64,000 bases of DNA from contig NZ_CP016094.1 in assembly GCF_001746835.1 (NCBI RefSeq), positions 1,798,001 to 1,862,000 of the forward strand. The letters run 5' to 3'. Source of the stretch: Lacunisphaera limnophila (GTDB lineage Bacteria > Verrucomicrobiota > Verrucomicrobiia > Opitutales > Opitutaceae). A program made the translations under genes and the position numbers. A model generated the notes under the pieces. The model saw only the letters and a program-made list of their open reading frames with translations, made no database searches and had not been told where the DNA came from. Of this stretch, positions 57,655-64,000 are shown piece by piece (the first letter of the stretch is position 1; every line of letters starts with the position of its first letter).

Positions 57655-58431
57655 ATGAAATCCCTCCGGATCCTCGCCCTTGCCGCCGTCACCCTGGCCG
57701 GCGCCCTTGCCGCCCACGCCGAGCAGTTCAAAGCCCTGCTCTTCACGAAGACGGCGGGGTGGCACCACGACTCCATCAACGCCGGCGTGGACGCCATCCA
57801 AGCCCTCGGCAAGCTCCACGACTTTGAGGTCTTCTGGACGGCCGACGCCAACCGCGTGATGAACGACCGCGAGCTCGCGAAATACAAGGTCGTCATCTTC
57901 CTCTGCACCACGGGCGACGCGCTCAACGACGAGCAGCAGGCCGCCTTCGAGCGCTACATCAAGGCCGGCGGCGGCTTCGTCGGCATCCACAGCGCCTCCG
58001 ACACCGAGTATGACTGGCCGTGGTTCCGCAAGATGGTCGGTTACATGTTCCACATCCATCCGGCCGTCCAGACCGCCACGCTGAAGAAGCTCGATCCCAA
58101 CTTCCCCGGCATGGACCGCTTTGCGAAGCGCTTCCTCTTCACCGAGGAATGGTATGAATTCGGCGCCCCCGAATCCACGCCCAACCCGCTGAAGTTCCTC
58201 CTCGCGGTGGACGAGAAGACCTACCAGCCCGCGGCCAAGTGGGGCCCGAAGGAAGGCAAGGGCATGGGCGATTTCCACCCGGTCAGCTGGTACCAGAACT
58301 ACGACGGCGGCCGCGCTTTCTATACCGCGCTCGGTCACCTGCCGGGGACCTACAGCGACGCCGCCTTCATGCACCACGTCTACGGCGGCATCTACTGGGC
58401 CGCCACGGGCAACACCTTCTCGGCGGAGTGA
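57655..58431 (+). CDS. Secreted ThuA-domain protein
   Basis: A 258-residue exported protein. Signal peptide (LAAVTLAGALAAHA), then a ThuA fold: LLFTKTAGWHHDSINAGV, FVGIHSASDTEYDWPWF, and the closing YTALGHLPGTYSDAAFMHHV. The fold is class I glutamine amidotransferase-like, and ThuA proteins take part in oxidation of disaccharides such as trehalose and sucrose to 3-keto forms. DUF1080 (at 27964) is commonly found with such pathways, but the two are far apart here. ATG 57655 starts just before the signal peptide; ATG 57571 is less likely. Confidence 0.9.
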   Translation: MKSLRILALAAVTLAGALAAHAEQFKALLFTKTAGWHHDSINAGVDAIQALGKLHDFEVFWTADANRVMNDRELAKYKVVIFLCTTGDALNDEQQAAFERYIKAGGGFVGIHSASDTEYDWPWFRKMVGYMFHIHPAVQTATLKKLDPNFPGMDRFAKRFLFTEEWYEFGAPESTPNPLKFLLAVDEKTYQPAAKWGPKEGKGMGDFHPVSWYQNYDGGRAFYTALGHLPGTYSDAAFMHHVYGGIYWAATGNTFSAE

Positions 58432-58446
58432 TTCCGCGCTGCGTCC

Positions 58447-58476
58447 GGGAGGATCGTCGCAAGCCACGATCCTCCC
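58447..58476 (+). terminator. Hairpin after the ThuA gene
   Basis: Eleven-base perfect stem (GGGAGGATCGT at 58447-58457 with ACGATCCTCCC at 58466-58476) with an 8-base loop, 15 bases beyond the ThuA stop. A T run appears only about 22 bases later, so termination is likely but not typical. Confidence 0.6.
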
Positions 58477-58576
58477 CGACCGCAGGGCCGACCCGCCTTT
58501 TTACCTTGGGTCACAAAGGCGTGACGGCCGGCAAATCCCTTGCGCGGGTAAGCGGGTGACCTAACTTCGCTGACTG

Positions 58577-60232
58577 ATGAGAAACTCGTTTTTTTTCCTG
58601 CTGCTCGCCTGGGGCGTGGCGCCGCTGGTGGCGCAGGATAAGCCGGTGCCCCGGCTCGCGGTCGTGATCACCGTGGACCAGATGCGGGCCGACTACCTCG
58701 CCCGTTTCGGGCCTTATTTCGGCGAGGGTGGTTTCAAGCGTCTGCTGGCGGGCGGAGCCGATTACCGGGACTGCCATTATCAGCACGCCATCACCACCAC
58801 CGCTCCGGGGCATGCGACCATCCTCAGCGGGGTGAACGCCAACATCCACGGCATCATCGGCAACGAGTGGCTCGATCCGCAGACCTACATCCAGGGCAAT
58901 GCCGTCGAGGATGCGGGGTCCCCCCTGGTCGGCCTGCCGCCGCGTCCCGGCCGCCACCCGAACGCGATCCTGGCGGCCAAGGCCGGCCGTTCGCCGAAAA
59001 ATTTCCTCGGCACCACCGTCGGCGACCGGTTGAAGGCCCGCTATGGCGCCACGGCGAAGGTCTACGGGGTGGCAGACAAGGATCGCTCGGCGATCCTGCC
59101 CACCGGTTCGAAGGCCGACGGTGCGTACTGGACGGAGGAAGGCCTCTTCATCACCTCGACCTACTATCGTGCGGAACTGCCCGCCTGGGTCCGGGAGTTC
59201 AACGAGCGGCGCAACGCCACGCAGTACTTCGGGCAGGTGTGGGACCGGTTGTTGCCCCGGGCGGTCTACGATGCCGTGCAGGGCCCGGACGATGCCCCCG
59301 GTGAACAGGCGGAGGACAGTCTGCCGGTCACATTGCCCATGCGGATTGACGGCGGCCAGGCGACGCTCACCAGCACCTTTTTCAACGCGTTTGATCACGT
59401 GCCCTGGAATAACGAGCTCGTGGCGGAGATGGCCATGCACACCGTGGTCACGCAACAGCTCGGACAGGACGATGTGCCCGACCTGCTGGCCGTGGGTTTT
59501 TCCCAGCCGGACAAGGCCGGTCACGCTTATGGCCCCGACAGCCATGAGGTCATGGATTCCTACCTCCGGCTGGATCGCACGTTGGCCGCCTTCTTGGATC
59601 AACTCGAGGCCACGGTGGGATTGGCGCACTGCGTGATCGTGCTGACCGCCGACCATGGCGTCTGCCCGCTGCCGGAAAAAATCGCGGCGGAGCAGGGGCC
59701 GGATGCCGCCGGGCGGATCGAGATGGGGCCGGTGCGCCAGCAACTGGCGGCCGCGCTCGATGCGGCCTTCGGGGCCCTGCCGGCGGACCTCTACTGGATC
59801 GTGGGTGACGGCTATGGCCTGCGGGTGAGTCCGGCGGCCCTCGCGGCGCGCCAGGTCACGGCGGCGCGCGTGGCCACCGAGCTGAAGGCGGCACTCCTCC
59901 GGGACCGGCGGTTTGTCGCGGCCTACACGCGCGCGGAGCTGACCGGCACCGGCCCGCTCGACGCCTGGGGCGAGATGATGCGGCGCAGTTATCACCCGGA
60001 CCGCAGCCCGGATCTGATGTTTGTGCTGCACCCTTACTTTCTCACGCGGCAACTGGGCACGAACCACGGCATGCCCCACGCCTACGACACACATGTGCCG
60101 CAGGTGTGGTTCGGCGCCGGCGTGAAGGCCGGCGTGCATGACGAGCGCGTCGGGGTCGAGGACATCGCGCCCACGCTGGCCGGCCTGCTCGGCGTGGACC
60201 TGCCTGACGCGAAGGGTCGGAAGCTATTTTGA
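58577..60232 (+). CDS. Alkaline phosphatase family protein (PafA-like)
   Basis: A 551-residue exported phosphatase/phosphodiesterase. Signal peptide FFFLLLAWGVAPLVAQ, then VVITVDQMRADYLARF with the metal-binding Asp, AITTTAPGHATILSG with the Thr nucleophile, DKAGHAYGPDSHEV with Asp/His ligands and VLTADHGVCPLP with Asp-His. The set matches the PafA/type I phosphodiesterase-nucleotide pyrophosphatase group, which hydrolyses phosphate monoesters in the periplasm. Stand-alone gene. Confidence 0.9.
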   Translation: MRNSFFFLLLAWGVAPLVAQDKPVPRLAVVITVDQMRADYLARFGPYFGEGGFKRLLAGGADYRDCHYQHAITTTAPGHATILSGVNANIHGIIGNEWLDPQTYIQGNAVEDAGSPLVGLPPRPGRHPNAILAAKAGRSPKNFLGTTVGDRLKARYGATAKVYGVADKDRSAILPTGSKADGAYWTEEGLFITSTYYRAELPAWVREFNERRNATQYFGQVWDRLLPRAVYDAVQGPDDAPGEQAEDSLPVTLPMRIDGGQATLTSTFFNAFDHVPWNNELVAEMAMHTVVTQQLGQDDVPDLLAVGFSQPDKAGHAYGPDSHEVMDSYLRLDRTLAAFLDQLEATVGLAHCVIVLTADHGVCPLPEKIAAEQGPDAAGRIEMGPVRQQLAAALDAAFGALPADLYWIVGDGYGLRVSPAALAARQVTAARVATELKAALLRDRRFVAAYTRAELTGTGPLDAWGEMMRRSYHPDRSPDLMFVLHPYFLTRQLGTNHGMPHAYDTHVPQVWFGAGVKAGVHDERVGVEDIAPTLAGLLGVDLPDAKGRKLF

Positions 60233-60316
60233 ATTCATGGCCTGATTGCTCGCCGCCCACCCGGGGTGACGCATCGGAGGCTTTGCATTCCTTACGGCGA
60301 TCCCTTTGATCGGCGC

Positions 60317-60925
60317 ATGACCCTCGACTTTGAAGCCCTCTCGCAGCGCGATGCCTACGCCTGGATGATCCACACGATCACCCCGCGACCCATTGCCTGG
60401 ATCTCGACGATCTCCGCGGCCGGCCAGACCAACCTGGCGCCCTTTTCCTTTTTCCAGGGGGTCTGCTCCAAGCCGCCGACGCTGATGTTCAGCGGTGCGG
60501 TCAACCGCCACGGCGTGAAGAAAGACAGCGTGATCAACGTCGGCCAGGTGCCGGAGTTCGTGGTCAACATCGTGCCCTTCGCCCTGGCCGAGCCGATGAA
60601 CCTCACCGCCACGCCCCTCCCGCATGGCGAGAGCGAGTTCGAGAAATTCGGCATCGCCAGCGCGCCGTCCCTCAAGGTGCGGCCGCCCCGCGTGGCGGCG
60701 GCCCCGGTGGCCTTCGAGTGCCGCCTCGACCGCATCATCGACTTTGGGGACGGTCCCTCGGGCTCGAACGTCGTCTTCGGCCGGATCCTGTGTGCGCACG
60801 TGGACGACGCCGTGCTCGGGGCCGACGGTCAGATCGACCCGGCCAAGCTCGACACGATCGGTCGCATGGGCGGGGACAACTATGTCCGCACTCGCGAGCT
60901 GTTCACGGTGGTTCGTCCGCGGTGA
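60317..60925 (+). CDS. Flavin reductase-like (FMN-binding split barrel) protein
   Basis: A 202-residue protein of the flavin reductase-like group. ITPRPIAWISTISAAGQTNLAPFSFF is shown in part as TPRPIAWISTISAAGQTN, a family signature with FMN-binding residues; VINVGQVPEFVVNIVPFA and GDNYVRTRELF also fit. It probably binds FMN and reduces or uses it with a partner oxygenase; none is next to it. ATG 60317 gives the usual start a few residues before the first strand; ATG 60266 is an upstream alternative. Confidence 0.88.
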   Translation: MTLDFEALSQRDAYAWMIHTITPRPIAWISTISAAGQTNLAPFSFFQGVCSKPPTLMFSGAVNRHGVKKDSVINVGQVPEFVVNIVPFALAEPMNLTATPLPHGESEFEKFGIASAPSLKVRPPRVAAAPVAFECRLDRIIDFGDGPSGSNVVFGRILCAHVDDAVLGADGQIDPAKLDTIGRMGGDNYVRTRELFTVVRPR

Positions 60926-60953
60926 CGCGTGGCCGGTAGGTCGGAGCGGGGCC

Positions 60954-61877
60954 TCAGCCCGGCAGCCGCCGGAGCAACTCGCTGGCCTGGGCGGCCGCGC
61001 CGACACGGTTCTCCACGCCGAGGCGCTCGAGCAGCTGTTCGACGTGTTTCTCCACGGTGCGCGGGCTGGTGCCGAGGATGATGGCGATCTCGGCGTTGGT
61101 CTTGCCCTGGGCGATCCAGTAGAGGACCTCGGCCTGGCGCGGGGTGATGCCCAGCTTCGTGAGCTCGGCCGGGCCCGGCGGGGCGTGTTCCTCGATCAGA
61201 TAGAGCACCGTCAGCGCGTCGTTGCCCTGCTCCATGAAGCGGTGGAGTAGGAGCGTGCCGGCTGGGCTTTGGTAGCGCTCGACCCGGACCAGCTCGGGCG
61301 GCAGCCGGCCGGGCTGGTGATGAGCCAGGTGCTTGAAAAGGAGGTGAGTCGCCCGGTGCGTCTGGAAGACCAGCCGCCCCTCGCGGTCGGCGATCAGCAG
61401 CGCGCGGTCGAGCGACTGGGCGAGCTGGGATTCGGCATCGAGGCGCAGCGCGATCTCGGCCTCGAGCTGCGTGTTCTTGCGTTGCAGCGCCAGCCGCGCG
61501 GCCTGCAGGTCGAGGTGGGTGCGCACCCGGGCCAGCACCTCGGGGGGATGCACCGGCTTGTTGAGGTAATCCACCGCCCCGGCCTCGAGGGCCCGCACTT
61601 TCTGGGCAGGGTCATCCACCGCGGTCAGGAAAATGAGCGGCAGGTCGCGCCAGACCGGATGCTGTTTCATGCGCTGGCAGACGGCCAGGCCGTCCAGGCC
61701 GGGCATGATCATGTCGAGCAGCACGAGGTCCACCGGCTGCTGCGCGAGCAGCTCCAGCGCCCGGGCGCCGCTCTCGGCGACGAGCACGCGCAGGCCGGCC
61801 GCGCCGAGCGATTCCAGCACCAGGCCGAGATTGGCCGGGGTGTCGTCGACGACAAGGACCGTGGAAGGCTGGCTCAT
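60954..61877 (-). CDS. Response regulator, receiver plus LuxR-type HTH
   Basis: A 307-residue regulator. Receiver domain 1-125: [11 protein letters not shown], phosphoacceptor Asp in [14 protein letters not shown], Lys in [10 protein letters not shown] linker with a coiled-coil helix ([20 protein letters not shown]) and a short PAS-like region follow. The C-terminal HTH is of LuxR/FixJ type: [40 protein letters not shown]. It is the DNA-binding partner of the hybrid kinase, whose stop codon overlaps its start (ATGA). Confidence 0.93.
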   Translation of the reverse strand: MSQPSTVLVVDDTPANLGLVLESLGAAGLRVLVAESGARALELLAQQPVDLVLLDMIMPGLDGLAVCQRMKQHPVWRDLPLIFLTAVDDPAQKVRALEAGAVDYLNKPVHPPEVLARVRTHLDLQAARLALQRKNTQLEAEIALRLDAESQLAQSLDRALLIADREGRLVFQTHRATHLLFKHLAHHQPGRLPPELVRVERYQSPAGTLLLHRFMEQGNDALTVLYLIEEHAPPGPAELTKLGITPRQAEVLYWIAQGKTNAEIAIILGTSPRTVEKHVEQLLERLGVENRVGAAAQASELLRRLPG

Positions 61878-64000
61878 GATTGATCGTGGCGAAGCAGGTC
61901 GCGCGCCCGTTCAAGCTGATAGGCGCCGACGAGGGTTTCAAGCTGCACGAGTACGGATGACACGCCGGGCAGGGCGGCGCGGGCCGCGGCCAGTTCGGTC
62001 CGCAGGGTCGCCACGTCACCGGCATCGGCGGCCGCGCGGAGCCGGGCCCGGATTTCGGGGGGGAGCGGGCTTTCCCCACCGGCCGGCGCCGGGGCGGAGG
62101 GCTGCCAGGTGAGGCCGAGCAGGCGGGTGAGTTGGTCGAGCAGCTGGGACTCGGCGAAGGGCTTGGGCAAAAAGTCGTTGGCGCCCGCCGCGGCGGCGGC
62201 CGCGGCGTCATAGGTCAGCACCGAGGCGGAAGTCAGCACGATGGGCAGATCGGCGGTGGCGGCGCGGGCCCGCAGACGGCGGGTGAGCTCGAGACCGTCC
62301 AGGCCGGGGAGTTTCACATCGAGGAAGGCGAGGTCCGGCGGCGGGAGTCCGTCCAGCGCGGCCAGGGCATCCTCGGCGCTGACAAAACGCGTGCAGTCAA
62401 ACCCCAGCGGGGTGAGCAGGTCGGTCAGGACCGCGCGGTTGATCTCGTTGTCGTCCACGATCAGCACGCGCCGACGCGGGCCCTCATAACGGCCGGTGGG
62501 ACCGAAGGGGGAACGGCTGGGGGTCGAGGGTGCGGTGGTGGCGGGCAGCAGGAGGGAAAAGTGAAAGCGGCTGCCGCGGCCGGGCTCGCTGTCGACCTGC
62601 AGCCGGCCGCCGAGCAGTTCGACCAGGCGTTGGGTGATGACGAGGCCGAGGCCCGTGCCGGCTTCGCCCGCCGGCCGGCTGGCGGCCTGCTCGAAGGGTT
62701 GGAAAAGGCGGGCCAGTTCCGCGGCGGTGAGGCCCACGCCGGTGTCGGCGACGGCGAAGTCCCAGCGGTCGCCGGTGACCCCGACCCGCAGGCTCACCGT
62801 GCCCGTGCGGGTGAATTTCACGGCGTTGGAGAGCAGGTTGTCCAGCACCTGCCGGAGCTTCTGGGGATCACCCCGCACATAGCCTGACGCCTGGTCGGAG
62901 GTGCCGAGGGAAAACCCCAGTCCCTTCAGGTGAGCCGCGGCCTCGTGCGCGGTGGCGAGCTCGCGTAGCAGCTGGCCGGGGTGGAACGGGGTGTCGTGGC
63001 GTTCGATCTTCCCCGCTTCGATCTTGGAGAAATCGAGCACCTCATTGATCAGGCGCAGCAGGTGCTGGCCGCTGGTCTGCACGATGCCGACGCGTTCGCG
63101 CTGTGGGCCGGTGACCGCCGGATCGCGCAGGAGGACCTGCGAGTAGCCGATGATGCCGTTGAGCGGCGTGCGCAGCTCATGGCTCATGTGGGCGAGGAAG
63201 ACGCTCTTGGCGCGGTTGGCCGTCTCCGCCTGATCGCGGGCGACGGCGAGCTCGGCCGTGCGGGCCTCGACGAGTTTCTCCAGCCGGCGTTGCTCGCGGC
63301 GCACCGCCCCCAGCCGCCAGCGGATGTACCCGACCACGAGGGCGAGGGCCAGCGCGACGTACCCGGCCAATGCGGCCGGCGAGCGGTGCCACGGCGGCGC
63401 CACGGTGAACGCATAGCGGGCGACCTCGCTCACGGTCCCCGTCGAGTCGATGGCCCGCGCCTCGAAGGTGAACGGGCCGCCCTCGAGGTTGGTGAAGTTC
63501 GTGCTCGGGGTGGCGGTCGGCTCCGACCAATGGTCGGAGTAGCCCATCAGGCGGGTCTGGTACCGCAGGCCGTCGAGCGCCCCGAAATGCGGGGCGGCGA
63601 GGTCGAAGTGGATGGGCTCGCGGGAAAACGCGAAGCGGGCCGGCGGACCCGCGGCGGCCAGCGGCTGGCTGCGGCCCTCGGCCGTGACGGAGCGCACCAG
63701 GGTTCGCCATGCCCGGACCGGGGTCGCGGGCAGGCCGAGATCGACGCGCACGGTGTTGTGGTAGCCTCGGGCCCAGAGCACGTCGCCCGCGGGCTGTTGT
63801 TCCACCCACATGACCGCCGCGCCACCGAAGCCAACCTCCTGTTGGGCCTCCGCGGACGCATCCCGCCACGCGAGGCGGCCATCGGGTTCACGGGTGAAGC
63901 GGCCGAGCGGGGGCGTGGCGACCAGCGTGTTGTCGGTGAAGGCCGAGGCCCAGGTGTCGCCGCCGCTGACGACGGTGGGCGTAAGCAGGGCCGGGGGCCG
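61874..64000 (-). CDS. Hybrid sensor histidine kinase with Y_Y_Y domain, N-terminus cut
   Basis: At least 708 residues are visible; the frame stays open to the right edge, so the sensor part continues beyond. Visible order: the end of a beta-propeller region, a Y_Y_Y-type immunoglobulin-like domain ([20 protein letters not shown], ending [10 protein letters not shown]), one membrane helix ([19 protein letters not shown]), coiled coil, HisKA ([15 protein letters not shown]), HATPase_c ([22 protein letters not shown]) and a receiver ([24 protein letters not shown]). The last 60 residues are helical. Such reg_prop/Y_Y_Y hybrid kinases often sense polysaccharide fragments in the periplasm, so control of carbohydrate genes is possible. 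Confidence 0.92.
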   Translation of the reverse strand, partial: RPPALLTPTVVSGGDTWASAFTDNTLVATPPLGRFTREPDGRLAWRDASAEAQQEVGFGGAAVMWVEQQPAGDVLWARGYHNTVRVDLGLPATPVRAWRTLVRSVTAEGRSQPLAAAGPPARFAFSREPIHFDLAAPHFGALDGLRYQTRLMGYSDHWSEPTATPSTNFTNLEGGPFTFEARAIDSTGTVSEVARYAFTVAPPWHRSPAALAGYVALALALVVGYIRWRLGAVRREQRRLEKLVEARTAELAVARDQAETANRAKSVFLAHMSHELRTPLNGIIGYSQVLLRDPAVTGPQRERVGIVQTSGQHLLRLINEVLDFSKIEAGKIERHDTPFHPGQLLRELATAHEAAAHLKGLGFSLGTSDQASGYVRGDPQKLRQVLDNLLSNAVKFTRTGTVSLRVGVTGDRWDFAVADTGVGLTAAELARLFQPFEQAASRPAGEAGTGLGLVITQRLVELLGGRLQVDSEPGRGSRFHFSLLLPATTAPSTPSRSPFGPTGRYEGPRRRVLIVDDNEINRAVLTDLLTPLGFDCTRFVSAEDALAALDGLPPPDLAFLDVKLPGLDGLELTRRLRARAATADLPIVLTSASVLTYDAAAAAAAGANDFLPKPFAESQLLDQLTRLLGLTWQPSAPAPAGGESPLPPEIRARLRAAADAGDVATLRTELAAARAALPGVSSVLVQLETLVGAYQLERARDLLRHDQS

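Noticed and set aside
1-64000. tRNA, rRNA, insertion sequences or prophage genes
   Set aside because: I looked for cloverleaf arms, transposase motifs and phage structural genes and found none that could be supported.

Overview
The window is high-GC DNA with dense genes on both strands and no rRNA, tRNA, CRISPR or insertion sequence that I can see. The gene content suggests a free-living, polysaccharide-degrading member of the Verrucomicrobiota, probably Opitutaceae-like. Pointers are a TonB-dependent receptor without a SusD partner, DUF1080-type and ThuA proteins, a bacterial SWIB protein, a GspL-like pilus assembly set and many pectin enzymes. This placement is inferred from gene content and style, not from a phylogenetic marker.

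Layout. 0-5 kb: a cut TetR regulator, a DCC-family protein, an RNA-binding RRM protein, a SWIB protein, two EamA transporters and a lipase-like hydrolase. 5-13.5 kb: a very large CheB-CheR-PAS-kinase-receiver hybrid preceded by a hemerythrin, then DsbD and a membrane protein. 13.6-24.3 kb: a type IV pilus/type II secretion-like cluster read leftward. It has three prepilin-like proteins, a PilX-like protein with seven carbohydrate-binding-like modules, a GspL-like (PilM+PilN-like) protein, PilO-like and PilP-like proteins, and a gluconokinase in the middle. 24.7-30.3 kb: a secreted beta-helix protein, a membrane protein with HEFGH, an SGNH-DUF1080 esterase-like protein and a methyltransferase. 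30.4-33.6 kb: KDG kinase, KDPG aldolase, a VOC protein and an IclR regulator.

33.8-57 kb is a rightward pectin and uronate utilisation locus: TonB receptor, kduI, kduD, DUF4861, three GH105/GH88-type unsaturated-uronyl hydrolases (one fused to a GH28 polygalacturonase), a hexuronate-type MFS transporter, PL10 pectate lyase, CE8 pectinesterase, a CE12-alpha/beta hydrolase fusion, a propeller-GH29 fusion, an SDR, a UxaE-like epimerase and UxaC. Several neighbouring genes overlap as ATGA, GTGA or TGATG, which suggests translational coupling. Together with kdgK and eda this covers most of the route from pectin to pyruvate; a mannonate dehydratase (UxuA) is not in the window. 57-64 kb holds DoxX, ThuA, an alkaline-phosphatase-family protein, a flavin reductase and a two-component pair whose hybrid kinase runs off the right edge.

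The most unusual feature is the intergenic DNA of the left half. Many spacers contain short arrays with an exact 7-nt (sometimes 8-nt) period, in several sequence families and often as inverted pairs. They run into gene ends, so that several stop codons lie in the arrays. They also occur at the 5' ends of genes, where two neighbouring prepilins have leader sequences made of the same repeat composite. One array sits in frame inside dsbD. The large pectin operon has only one such array.
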